Below, one piece after another: positions 28,097 to 36,037 of a DNA stretch of 64,000 nt (positions are counted from its first letter, which is position 1; every line of letters starts with the position of its first letter). The position numbers and the translations under genes were made by a program. The DNA is from Rhodobacterales bacterium HTCC2255 (GTDB taxonomy: Bacteria > Pseudomonadota > Alphaproteobacteria > Rhodobacterales > Rhodobacteraceae). The DNA lies in contig DS022282.1 of NCBI GenBank assembly GCA_000153745.1, positions 540,027 through 604,026 of the forward strand, written 5' to 3'. Under the pieces are notes generated by a model. It saw only the letters and a list, made by a program, of their open reading frames with translations, did not search any database and was not told where the DNA came from.

Positions 28097-28726
28097 ATGA
28101 ACGATAACAAACCTAATCTTGATTTAGCCTATGCTCTTGAGACAGTTCAAGATAACCGTGAACTTTACGCGTCCTGGGCCTGTGACTATGATAAAGATTT
28201 TGCATCTGCCATGGATTATATTTTGCCCAATCAAGTAGCACAAATATTTTTAAATATGGGAGGCACTGGACCAGTACTCGATGTGGGGGCTGGCACAGGC
28301 TTAGGCGGTCAGGCCCTTGCAAAATTAGGCATAGATCCAATTGACGCATTAGATCTGTCAGATGAAATGTTAGAAATAGCTGCGAAAAAGAAAATTTACC
28401 GAAGTCTTTTTACCTCAGATATTACCCAACGGATAGAAACTAGTAACTATCTTTATCAAGGGGTTATTTCATCCGGAACATTTACACATGGTCATGTAGG
28501 TCCAAACGCTATTGATAACTTACTATCAGTGGCAAGTACGGGTGCTTTGTTTGCACTTTCAATAAACAAATCACATTGGTTTGAAAAAGGATTTGCAAAG
28601 AAATTTGAAGCTCTAAGCAGTCGTATTGAAAAGCTTATTCTTCATGATGTTGAAATATACGGTGAGAATTCAAAAGGAGAGCATTCTGACGATCTTGGTG
28701 TCGTTGCAACTTTTTGCAAGGTATAG
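28097..28726 (+). CDS. class I SAM-dependent methyltransferase
   Basis: 209-residue Rossmann-fold methyltransferase. Motif I is VLDVGAGTGLGG (about residues 58-69), followed by the acidic motif DLSDEML; the post-motif segment YQGVISSGTFTHGHVG resembles small-molecule or ubiquinone-type methyltransferases (Methyltransf_11/25 group). The methyl acceptor is unknown. It starts at ATG 28097 and is followed after 79 bp by the saccharopine-dehydrogenase-like gene in the same direction, but a 213-bp gap and a hairpin separate it from the aldehyde dehydrogenase upstream. Confidence 0.85.
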   Translation: MNDNKPNLDLAYALETVQDNRELYASWACDYDKDFASAMDYILPNQVAQIFLNMGGTGPVLDVGAGTGLGGQALAKLGIDPIDALDLSDEMLEIAAKKKIYRSLFTSDITQRIETSNYLYQGVISSGTFTHGHVGPNAIDNLLSVASTGALFALSINKSHWFEKGFAKKFEALSSRIEKLILHDVEIYGENSKGEHSDDLGVVATFCKV

Positions 28727-28805
28727 ATAAAGTGCTTATTATCCAATTATTCTGCACTTAAGATTACTCCTACTTTAATAAATAATTTCTATAAATGAGA
28801 ATATA

Positions 28806-29867
28806 ATGACACACCTTTGGATACGAGCCGAAGAGCGCCCAAACGAGAAACGAGTAGGAGTTACACCTAATGGAGTGAAATCCCTGCTCCAAGCTGGTTT
28901 TGATGTGACCATTGAACGTGATACAACACGTGCAATCAGCATTGAATCCTATTCTGGAGCACAAGTTGCTGGCACAGGTGATTGGAGGTCAGCACCTAAA
29001 GAAGCAATTATTATTGGGCTCAAGGAGTTACCCGAAGAAATAACACCATTGCATCATCGCCATATAATGTTTGGTCATGCCTTCAAAGATCAACCAGATG
29101 GGCAAAAGCTGTTGGAAAGATTTCAGACAGGCAGTGGTACTCTATATGATCTTGAATATCTGACGGATGACACAGGCCGCAGGGTAGCAGCCTTTGGATA
29201 CTGGGCAGGATATGCTGGTGCAGCAGTTGCAATAAAAAGTTGGGCAGCAGCACAAAAGGGTAATATCTGTCAGCCATTACAAACTTTTGCTTCGGCAAAA
29301 GATCTCAACGCCGATGTGGCATCAGATCTTGGAAAGAAAAATCCTAACGTCATAATAATTGGTGCAAACGGCCGCGTCGGAAGTGGTGCACAAGATTTTT
29401 GTGCAGCATTGGGTGCATCAGTGACATGTTGGGACATTGAGGAAACTGCTCATGGGGGGCCATTTCCTGAAATACTAGATCATGATATTTTTCTAAATTG
29501 TATTTTAGCTAATAAAAACACACCAGTCTTTGTACCTAAGAAAGCAAAAATAGGTCCTCGGAAGCTCATGGTAATTGGCGATATTGCTTGTGATCCTGGA
29601 AGTTTTTATTCCCCAATCAAAGTCTATGATTGTGCAACAAGTTGGGAAAAACCTGCTTTACGGGTTCATAAAGATAAGATTTTAGATATAACCGCAATTG
29701 ATAATTTGCCCTCACTTCTTCCCAGAGAAAGCTCTGAAGATTTCGCAGCTCAGCTATTGCCACACCTCATGATGCTTCAAGAGATTGAAAAAGGTGTATG
29801 GGGCAAGGCCTGTGCGATATTTAACGAATACATATCAAGAACCAATGCGGCTAAAAGCCAGTCTTAA
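28806..29867 (+). CDS. saccharopine dehydrogenase-like (NAD+, L-lysine-forming; LYS1 type)
   Basis: 353-residue dehydrogenase related to alanine dehydrogenase/transhydrogenase N-terminal domains. The start HLWIRAEERPNEKRVGVTP and the YLTDDTGRRVAAFGYWAGYAGAA segment are characteristic of LYS1-type saccharopine dehydrogenases; the dinucleotide fold follows with IIGANGRVGSGA. The reaction interconverts saccharopine with lysine and 2-oxoglutarate. No separate saccharopine reductase or alpha-aminoadipate gene is seen in the window, so whether it serves lysine breakdown or another opine-like reaction is open. Confidence 0.82.
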   Translation: MTHLWIRAEERPNEKRVGVTPNGVKSLLQAGFDVTIERDTTRAISIESYSGAQVAGTGDWRSAPKEAIIIGLKELPEEITPLHHRHIMFGHAFKDQPDGQKLLERFQTGSGTLYDLEYLTDDTGRRVAAFGYWAGYAGAAVAIKSWAAAQKGNICQPLQTFASAKDLNADVASDLGKKNPNVIIIGANGRVGSGAQDFCAALGASVTCWDIEETAHGGPFPEILDHDIFLNCILANKNTPVFVPKKAKIGPRKLMVIGDIACDPGSFYSPIKVYDCATSWEKPALRVHKDKILDITAIDNLPSLLPRESSEDFAAQLLPHLMMLQEIEKGVWGKACAIFNEYISRTNAAKSQS

Positions 29868-29920
29868 TTTTTAAAGATACGTAATAAATTTATTTGCACA
29901 ATAATCTCATACAAGAAATA

Positions 29921-30739
29921 TCATATACCCATATGCATTTGAATTTGTGTGGAAATATAATCAAAAGATTTTTTGATTTCTGTTAATGGGTTTAAAAGAT
30001 TATGGATTTCTGGTGAAAAGCATTCAAATGAAATTGGGCCCCTGTACCCTGCCCCAAGAAGTGCACCAATCTGTTCAACATTGCCGATCCGGTCTTTCGT
30101 ATCAACTAAAACACGGTGCTCATCTTCCATATGCATAAAACCTAAGTTATGATCAGAAACACCAGAAATGTGAACTATGCCAGTCATCTCAGGATAGATC
30201 GGCCCCCCATCTGCAAGCGTGTGGTGGAAAGTATCATGCACGATACGCAAATGTTCATTCCCACCAATCGAACTAATCATTTCGACGAGTTCAGTTTTCG
30301 AACGTAAAGACGATCGTTGAAATCCGAGCGGTTCAACAAGGCCAATCATATCAGCATCTTTTAGTAAGAGTAATACGCCTTCAAGCGCAGACAATAAATT
30401 TGATCGACGCTTACCTGTCTCAAAAACTTGGCCATTGTTTAGTGGTATAAGACTTATTGTTTCTGCTCCTGAAACTTTGGCAATTTCTATTAACGACTTA
30501 ACGGCATCTTCACGATGGCGCGACCAATCATTGAAAGGGTAGACTTGGCTCAAACCAAAGATGCGAAGTCCCTTATCTGAAGCAATACGCCCCGCCTCTC
30601 TGGCCTCAATGTCATCAAACAATGTTCGATTAATATCATTGCGCACTTCCACCCCTGAACACCCTAAATCTGATGCAAGATCAAGAAACTTCATATAATC
30701 AAGATTAGGAACAGTCATATGATTTAACGCTGTTTGCAT
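29921..30739 (-). CDS. sugar phosphate isomerase/epimerase family, 2-keto-myo-inositol isomerase (IolI)-like
   Basis: 272-residue TIM-barrel protein of the xylose-isomerase-like/AP-endonuclease-2 family. Metal-binding positions fit: Glu in GLVEPLGF, Asp/His in RIVHDTFHHTL, His in IVHISGVSDHN and Glu in ISFECFSPE. The C-terminal ISFECFSPEIHNLLNP arrangement recalls IolI, which isomerises 2-keto-myo-inositol to a 1-keto form. Other inositol genes are absent here, so the assignment is by similarity only. It is convergent with the saccharopine-type gene. Confidence 0.75.
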   Translation of the reverse strand: MQTALNHMTVPNLDYMKFLDLASDLGCSGVEVRNDINRTLFDDIEAREAGRIASDKGLRIFGLSQVYPFNDWSRHREDAVKSLIEIAKVSGAETISLIPLNNGQVFETGKRRSNLLSALEGVLLLLKDADMIGLVEPLGFQRSSLRSKTELVEMISSIGGNEHLRIVHDTFHHTLADGGPIYPEMTGIVHISGVSDHNLGFMHMEDEHRVLVDTKDRIGNVEQIGALLGAGYRGPISFECFSPEIHNLLNPLTEIKKSFDYISTQIQMHMGI

Positions 30740-30862
30740 GTTACCCTCATAGCAATCAAAATTCTTAAGAAATTACCAAAATAATAATCTATTTTGGAGC
30801 ATCATAGAAGACACAATCTAAGCCAGTAACTTGTTAGCTTCAAATCTGATAATTTATATAAA

Positions 30863-30894
30863 TTAGGGGCTTTGAAGATCTTCAAAGCCCCTAA
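30863..30894 (-). terminator. terminator hairpin after fccB
   Basis: A perfect 32-bp palindrome (arms 30863-30878 and 30879-30894) with a GC-rich core AGGGGC, five bases after the fccB stop. On the minus strand it is followed by TAATTTATATAAATT, which is T-rich but interrupted. It is the likely end of the fccAB transcript. Confidence 0.75.
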
Positions 30895-30898
30895 GTAA

Positions 30899-32164
30899 TT
30901 AGCCAAACATGTCTGCAGTGATACCTGCGTACCATCCTTCAGATTCTTCATAAGTGGCTTTTCGCAATTCAGCACTTTCATTAGTTGCTGAAATAAACCC
31001 ATCGACCTTTGCAATCTTCTCAGCAGTTGCCTTGTATGTTGCTCCAACTTTTATGCCGTCATTTTCATGAACCAATGACCAGCAAGTATTTGAGAACTTT
31101 GCAGGGAATACTTTAGAACCCGTTAATGAACCCCGTACCGCATTTGCACAAACTTTTGCCTGACTGTTAGCGGAGAAACCAGATTTAGGCATATCGCCCT
31201 GTTGAGACGCGTCTCCTAATACATAGATATCAGCATTTGCTTTCGTCGACATATCAGATGCATTTACTGGTGCAAAATTACCTTCAGTAACGCCAGCTAA
31301 TTCTGCAATACGTCCAGCTTTCATTGCGGGAATAACATTACAAACATCAACTTTAACGGTTTCACCATCGATGCTAACTGTCATTTCATTTGGATCAACA
31401 GATACATTTCCTCCACCAAAATCACTACTAATCCATTCGATCATACCATCATAATGCTTCGCCCAACCTTCTTGGAACAATCCCTGTTTAGAAAATTTCG
31501 GCTTGGGGTCTGCAACAATAATCTTAGCTGTGGGGTTATTAGATTTTAGATAGTGTGCTACCATCGAAACCCGCTCATAAGGCCCTGGAGGGCAGCGGTA
31601 AGGATTTGGTGGTGCAACCATTGCATAAGTTCCACCCTGTGGCATTGATGCTATTTGAGCTTTGAGCAATTCAGTTTGAGATCCCCCTTTATAGGCATGG
31701 GGCATTGCATTTTGCGATGACAAATTCCAACCCTCAACCGCACCATCTATAAAATCAATGCCTGGTGATAAGATTAATTTGTCATATGGCACCGAACTAC
31801 CACTAGCTAATGAAACAGTCTTGGAATCGCGGTCTACACCGACAGCCCAATCATGAACAACATTTACGCCCCCAGCGGCAATTTTACCATATGAATGACC
31901 AAGATCATCGATAGATTTAACACCACCTAAATATAAATTAGAGAAAAAGCACGTGTAATACATGCGAGATGGCTCTACTAACGTGACATCAATTTTACCT
32001 TTACTATCCTTAGCTATATAGCGGGCAGCCGTGGCACCGCCAGCACCACCTCCAATAACAACAACTCTAGGCTTAGCATGACCATCAGCAAATACAGTTG
32101 GTGCAGCCAAAGTGGATGCAGCTATAACACTATTACCCATAAAAATTCGTCTATTTATTTTCAT
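30899..32164 (-). CDS. fccB: flavocytochrome c sulfide dehydrogenase, flavoprotein subunit
   Basis: 421-residue periplasmic flavoprotein that oxidises sulfide to sulfur or polysulfide and passes electrons to the cytochrome subunit. A Tat signal (INRRIFMG, Arg5-Arg6) is followed by the FAD motif VVVIGGGAGGATAA. By alignment from memory with the Allochromatium protein, Cys72 (YYTCFFSN) matches the cysteine that binds FAD covalently, and Cys191 and Cys361 match the redox-active pair. The C-terminal FCSD domain begins near FSNTCWSLV. All key cysteines are present, so the enzyme should be active. It lies 26 bp after fccA. Confidence 0.92.
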   Translation of the reverse strand: MKINRRIFMGNSVIAASTLAAPTVFADGHAKPRVVVIGGGAGGATAARYIAKDSKGKIDVTLVEPSRMYYTCFFSNLYLGGVKSIDDLGHSYGKIAAGGVNVVHDWAVGVDRDSKTVSLASGSSVPYDKLILSPGIDFIDGAVEGWNLSSQNAMPHAYKGGSQTELLKAQIASMPQGGTYAMVAPPNPYRCPPGPYERVSMVAHYLKSNNPTAKIIVADPKPKFSKQGLFQEGWAKHYDGMIEWISSDFGGGNVSVDPNEMTVSIDGETVKVDVCNVIPAMKAGRIAELAGVTEGNFAPVNASDMSTKANADIYVLGDASQQGDMPKSGFSANSQAKVCANAVRGSLTGSKVFPAKFSNTCWSLVHENDGIKVGATYKATAEKIAKVDGFISATNESAELRKATYEESEGWYAGITADMFG

Positions 32165-32190
32165 ATTTCCTTCTCCCTAAGTTTGGCCTC

Positions 32191-32889
32191 TTAATTGAGG
32201 TCTTTAAAATATGCAGCAAGTGCTGCAATTTCTTCGTTAGTTAATCGTCCTGCCATCATTTGCATGACAGGATGTGGCCTTTGCTTTTTCTTGTAAGCAT
32301 GCATCGCAATAACAAAATCTTCAGTTTGCCATGCATTAATTCCAGGAATTCCATCGTCTAAACCACTACTTTGGTGGCAAGTCATACATTCACTAGCTAA
32401 ATATTCACCATATTCTGGGTCGCCTACAATTGATAAGATTGTTGGATCGACATTCTGGTTTTTATTTTTTGTAAAATTTTCTAAATCTTTTACTTTTGTA
32501 GCGTCTTTAGAAAATTCAGATAAGTATAATAATAGATTTTTCCTATCATCTTCTTTTCTCAGCCCACTAAAACTCATCCGGGTTTTCACAATTAATTTTT
32601 TTGGATTTTCAATGAATGAATTTAAAGTTTCATTGTTCCAGACCAAGCCCTCTTCACCAGCCTGAACCATACTCTTAGAGTATTTAACGCCAGGCAAACC
32701 ACCTGCAGTGCGACCAAAAATATTATTTAGCTGGGGTCCCACGCGGTTTTTAGCGCCCTCACCAATTTGGTGGCAGTTTTGGCACTTTTTAAATAATTTT
32801 GCACCACTAGAAATGGAATAGGCACTTTCAGCATAAGCACTCCCATGAAAGAGTGTAACCAATAGTAATAAGACCAATTTGCAGTACAA
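32191..32889 (-). CDS. fccA: dihaem cytochrome c subunit of flavocytochrome c sulfide dehydrogenase
   Basis: 232-residue periplasmic cytochrome with a signal peptide (cleavage after GSAYA) and two haem sites, CQNCH (36-40) and CMTCH (168-172). The first domain resembles monohaem c2/c550 (GPQLNNIFGRTAG, with Met105 in KTRMSFSG as probable axial ligand); the second is the c553-like domain ending in the MMAGRLTNEEIAALAAYF helix usual for FccA/SoxE. It takes electrons from FccB. It starts at TTG 32889, with AAGGA six bases upstream; part of that site lies in an inverted repeat. No ATG exists in frame near the signal sequence. Confidence 0.88.
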   Translation of the reverse strand: MYCKLVLLLLVTLFHGSAYAESAYSISSGAKLFKKCQNCHQIGEGAKNRVGPQLNNIFGRTAGGLPGVKYSKSMVQAGEEGLVWNNETLNSFIENPKKLIVKTRMSFSGLRKEDDRKNLLLYLSEFSKDATKVKDLENFTKNKNQNVDPTILSIVGDPEYGEYLASECMTCHQSSGLDDGIPGINAWQTEDFVIAMHAYKKKQRPHPVMQMMAGRLTNEEIAALAAYFKDLN

Positions 32890-32897
32890 ATATATTC

Positions 32898-32936
32898 CTT
32901 TTCATGATGATTCGGACATAAAGCTATCATGAAAAG
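32898..32936 (-). promoter_or_regulatory. inverted repeat overlapping the fccA ribosome-binding site
   Basis: Perfect 11-bp arms (CTTTTCATGAT at 32898-32908, complement at 32926-32936) around a 17-base spacer. In the mRNA the downstream arm ends inside the AAAAGGA ribosome site, leaving only its last two bases unpaired, eight bases before the TTG start. It may be an RNA switch on translation or a DNA operator for a sulfur-responsive repressor. Confidence 0.55.
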
Positions 32937-33160
32937 CGCAAAACAGCCTAATCGACTCAAATATATGAATTTATAAGAGCTAATTCTAATTCGTCACAGC
33001 ATGAAATTTATGACTCACAAAGAGCCAGAGTTTAATACCTAAAAGGCTTCTCTAGCTCGTCTGATTGTGAGTATAAATTTGGGATAGTTTACAGCATTAA
33101 AATTGAAGTAGGGAAGGCTCTGAGCCCATCCTAATTTATTAATCAGACAAACTATATTTT

Positions 33161-34123
33161 TTAATCTGGTTTGTAACCACCTTTAATCCAAGACTTGATA
33201 AGCTGAGTAAACTCAAAACACTTATCTTGATAAAAAAAGTGCCCACAATCTTTAAATATAGTCAGACTGCTATTTGGCAATCGCGAATGTAACTGTTCTC
33301 CATTATCTGCTTTTAAAAACGCATCTTGCTCACCCCACAAAATATGAACAGGAATATTTATGTCATCTAAATGCGGATGTATGTCTTTACACCCAATGGG
33401 GTATCCTTTGAACCATTTCGTAACCTGCCCAATTCTGCCAGAATAAGAAGCTGCGTAATCACTCACCTCTTCTGCAGAGGGACTGTAATTCAAATAACCT
33501 AACTGGTTCGCACCAGCTATAAAAGCTGGTGCACCAGTCATTTTAAATACAAAACGCCAAAATCGTGAATGAATCATCTTTCTAACGAGACTTCCATCAG
33601 CAGATGGCAGAACACTTGGACCAGCACCTATTAAAATACTCTTGGCTTTATGATCTCGATGTAAAACATAATGTAGTGCGACAGGCATCCCAACATCTGG
33701 CGCCACAATATGAATATCAGACATATCAAGCTCTTTAATGAATTTTTGTAAAAAAGCACTTTGTGCTTTGAATGTCATATAGCTCACACCACCTTCACTT
33801 TTACCAAAACCAGGTAAATCCAAGGCAATCATATTGGCGGTAGCGGACAATGCTGACCATGTTTTGTCATAACAAAGAATGCTCTGAGGCAATGGACTAA
33901 GAAATAAAACTGTTGGTCCATCTACATTGCCACCAGTCGCGTATCGGATTTTTACACCATCTAAACTCATATACTTGGGTTTCATCATGAAATTTGCAGG
34001 ATCATAATTGACCTTGCCAGCTTCCTTTGAACGTCTGGACCAAAGTTTATAAAATTCCGGTGTAATCATCATTAAGCTGGCGGCATTTAAACGTCCAAGA
34101 ACGCCTATAGGATCTTTTTGCAT
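33161..34123 (-). CDS. alpha/beta hydrolase with Asp nucleophile (haloalkane dehalogenase/epoxide hydrolase-like)
   Basis: 320-residue alpha/beta hydrolase. The nucleophile elbow reads VAPDVGMP, placing Asp where dehalogenases and epoxide hydrolases have it, not Ser. The acid lies in HILWGEQDAF and the His in FKDCGHFFYQ. The oxyanion region is LSPLPQS, not the usual HG motif. An N-terminal extension of about 55 residues precedes the core. It probably hydrolyses a C-halogen, epoxide or ester bond; the substrate is unknown. It is divergent from a TetR regulator with two matching palindromes between them, so it is the likely target of that regulator. Confidence 0.8.
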   Translation of the reverse strand: MQKDPIGVLGRLNAASLMMITPEFYKLWSRRSKEAGKVNYDPANFMMKPKYMSLDGVKIRYATGGNVDGPTVLFLSPLPQSILCYDKTWSALSATANMIALDLPGFGKSEGGVSYMTFKAQSAFLQKFIKELDMSDIHIVAPDVGMPVALHYVLHRDHKAKSILIGAGPSVLPSADGSLVRKMIHSRFWRFVFKMTGAPAFIAGANQLGYLNYSPSAEEVSDYAASYSGRIGQVTKWFKGYPIGCKDIHPHLDDINIPVHILWGEQDAFLKADNGEQLHSRLPNSSLTIFKDCGHFFYQDKCFEFTQLIKSWIKGGYKPD

Positions 34124-34163
34124 AGTTTTTCTTTCAGGGCTGGTATCTACTTAATTTTTTCCG

Positions 34164-34211
34164 TAACTTAAGGTACGAAAATATGATGTCAAGAATAAAT
34201 ACCTATAGGTA
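34164..34211. promoter_or_regulatory. paired palindromic operators between hydrolase and TetR gene
   Basis: TAACTTAAGGTA at 34164-34175 (flanked by CG on both sides) and the perfect palindrome TACCTATAGGTA at 34200-34211 share the form TAMCTWWAGGTA and start 36 bp apart. The second is five bases before the TetR start codon. This is typical placement for TetR-family autoregulation and control of the divergent gene. Confidence 0.65.
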
Positions 34212-34216
34212 CGATA

Positions 34217-34846
34217 ATGAGCCAAAACCAAACGCCACTTCGTGGTCGCCCAAAAAAACTTGATCGTAATTTAATATTACAATCTGCTTTGATGGAATAT
34301 TGGACTAAGGGACCTTCAAATGTTTCTATTAATGATATCTGCAAATTAACTGGCGCATCTAAACCTGGAGTATACCGGGAATTTAGCAACGACGACGGAT
34401 TAAAAAAAAGTGCTCTAGAAACTTATCAGACACTCGCAGTTCAACCCCTATTAGATATCCTTTATTCAGATAAGCCTATTTCAGAAACTATAGATGCAGC
34501 TATCAGTTTTATTACGCAAGATCGCAAATCTATGGGTGTCCCTAATGGTTGCTTATTAGTCATGATGACAGCACAATCTGAACAATTAGGCAGCTCTACT
34601 CTTGAAGAACTTAACAGAATTAGAGCAAATCTCTTTACTGCATATTTCTCATGGGTAAAACGCGCCAAGTTAGAGGGTGAGCTTTCAGACCTTGAGACAA
34701 ATGAAACAGCTCTCTATCTCGAAAATCAACATATCGGCGCAATGCGTATGCAAAGGGAAGGCATTTCAAATGAAACTATTGCAAATGTTTTAAATTTTGC
34801 TTTTAAAATGGCATTTTCCAAAAAGCCTAAGCTACTTTTAAATTAA
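34217..34846 (+). CDS. TetR/AcrR family transcriptional regulator
   Basis: 209-residue repressor. The N-terminal helix-turn-helix (about 14-60: ALMEYWTKGPSNVSINDICKLTGASKPGVYREF) is typical of the TetR family and follows a basic arm RGRPKKLDRN; the rest is an all-helical ligand/dimer domain with a KSMGVPNGCLL segment seen in the TetR_C group around AcrR-like proteins. It very probably binds the two palindromes immediately upstream and regulates itself and the divergent hydrolase. The inducer is unknown. Confidence 0.92.
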   Translation: MSQNQTPLRGRPKKLDRNLILQSALMEYWTKGPSNVSINDICKLTGASKPGVYREFSNDDGLKKSALETYQTLAVQPLLDILYSDKPISETIDAAISFITQDRKSMGVPNGCLLVMMTAQSEQLGSSTLEELNRIRANLFTAYFSWVKRAKLEGELSDLETNETALYLENQHIGAMRMQREGISNETIANVLNFAFKMAFSKKPKLLLN

Positions 34847-34884
34847 CAATTTCTAGTAATGTTCCGACATTCAATAACTTAAAT

Positions 34885-35547
34885 TTATTGGGCAAGATTT
34901 CCACCTGAGTAGAAAAGCCAACCCAAACCACTTGCGAAAATAGCTATGCCTGCGATGCTGTGTAGCGCAATAGTTTGCATAAAACCATTTGGCCTTAGAT
35001 ATGCGTAAGAAAAAATAAAACTACCAATAAAAGTCATAAACCAAACAACAATATGCCAATACATGAGATGGCCAAATGAGAACAATAACGCATTAATAAA
35101 AATTGCTTGCCGCTGACTTGAGAAAAGGTGACCATACCGTTCAAAAAATAAAGCCCGGTATATTAATTCCTGGGGTATTACTAAAAAAATAGGATATAAA
35201 ATTGCTATTGCAACCATGACATATGGTGCATTGATAATAATAAACCAAAAACGTTCTGGTAAAATTATCCAGCATATCAAACTAGCACAGATAAACGTGA
35301 TTACACCAAGGATAATTATTGGCTTAATCTTTATACTTCCAGTTAAACTTCTCCAAAAAAATCCTTTGGTAAAATATAATAATATTACACCAGCAAATGC
35401 ACTCATAGACAACACTGGGTACAAAGCATTTGGAGGAAGAAAAATTGCTAAAACAAAAGGTATAAAAATAAAAAATAGAATTAACTCAGTAATATGAATT
35501 ATTTTTGAAATTTTCACACAAGCATCATTCCGTTTAGTAACACCCAA
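34885..35547 (-). CDS. CPBP family intramembrane protease-like protein
   Basis: 220-residue membrane protein with about six to seven helices. The Abi/CPBP motifs are recognisable: VIPQELIYRALFFERYG for the EExxxR motif and FSFGHLMYW for FxxxH. The first glutamate of the usual EE pair is Gln here, which may weaken or alter metal-dependent proteolysis; the second Glu, the Arg and the His are kept. Members process prenylated or membrane peptides, or act in bacteriocin immunity. It stands alone, convergent with the TetR gene and followed in the same direction by no obvious partner. Confidence 0.75.
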   Translation of the reverse strand: MGVTKRNDACVKISKIIHITELILFFIFIPFVLAIFLPPNALYPVLSMSAFAGVILLYFTKGFFWRSLTGSIKIKPIIILGVITFICASLICWIILPERFWFIIINAPYVMVAIAILYPIFLVIPQELIYRALFFERYGHLFSSQRQAIFINALLFSFGHLMYWHIVVWFMTFIGSFIFSYAYLRPNGFMQTIALHSIAGIAIFASGLGWLFYSGGNLAQ

Positions 35548-35563
35548 TAAAATGAGGTGTTTG

Positions 35564-35821
35564 TCATTCGCGTTTCATCACTGGTGTAACTTCTAGGTGC
35601 CCCATCTCCAGAATTGGGTCAAATGCAGCATCTAATGCCTCAAACGTATCTGCCTCACAAACGATAAACAAAGTATGTTCTAATCTGTTTGAATACTGTG
35701 CATGAACTTTCACACCATGGTTTCCAAGATTAGCTAAAGTTTCTTTAAAAAGCGGACCTTTCTCAGGGTCATGTGTTTGGCAAGTTGAATAATCGTGTGA
35801 AGACTGAATCATAAATAACAT
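35564..35821 (-). CDS. small dimeric alpha/beta-barrel-like protein
   Basis: 85-residue soluble protein. I set the start at ATG 35821 because AAGGA lies seven bases upstream; a longer frame from 35881 lacks this. The sequence MLFMIQSSHDYSTC..., the central FKETLANLGNHGVKVHAQ and the FIVCEADTFEALDAAFDPILEMGHLEVTPV end look like a ferredoxin-like or YCII/DUF3303-type small barrel. No catalytic motif can be named. It ends 17 bp upstream of the CPBP start and may be co-transcribed with it. Confidence 0.7.
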   Translation of the reverse strand: MLFMIQSSHDYSTCQTHDPEKGPLFKETLANLGNHGVKVHAQYSNRLEHTLFIVCEADTFEALDAAFDPILEMGHLEVTPVMKRE

Positions 35822-36037
35822 TATTTGTTCCTTTTCATTAATATGCTTTAGTAACAAATTGAGCTTAATAATGGAAGGCATTCAGCTAGTGCAGACGTAA
35901 AGATAAGTATATATTTCCTTTTTCACCAATCAGAATTTCACCAAAAAAGTAAAATTATCTATTGATTTTCTATGGAGCAAATTAGAACTAGTAGATAAAA
36001 TTAGTTTATTAGTAGTATAATCAAATAAACTTTTTGA

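Noticed and set aside
33013-33072. ACTCACAA/TTGTGAGT inverted repeat upstream of fccA
   Set aside because: The 44-base spacing is too wide for an operator or hairpin of note; likely chance in AT-rich DNA.
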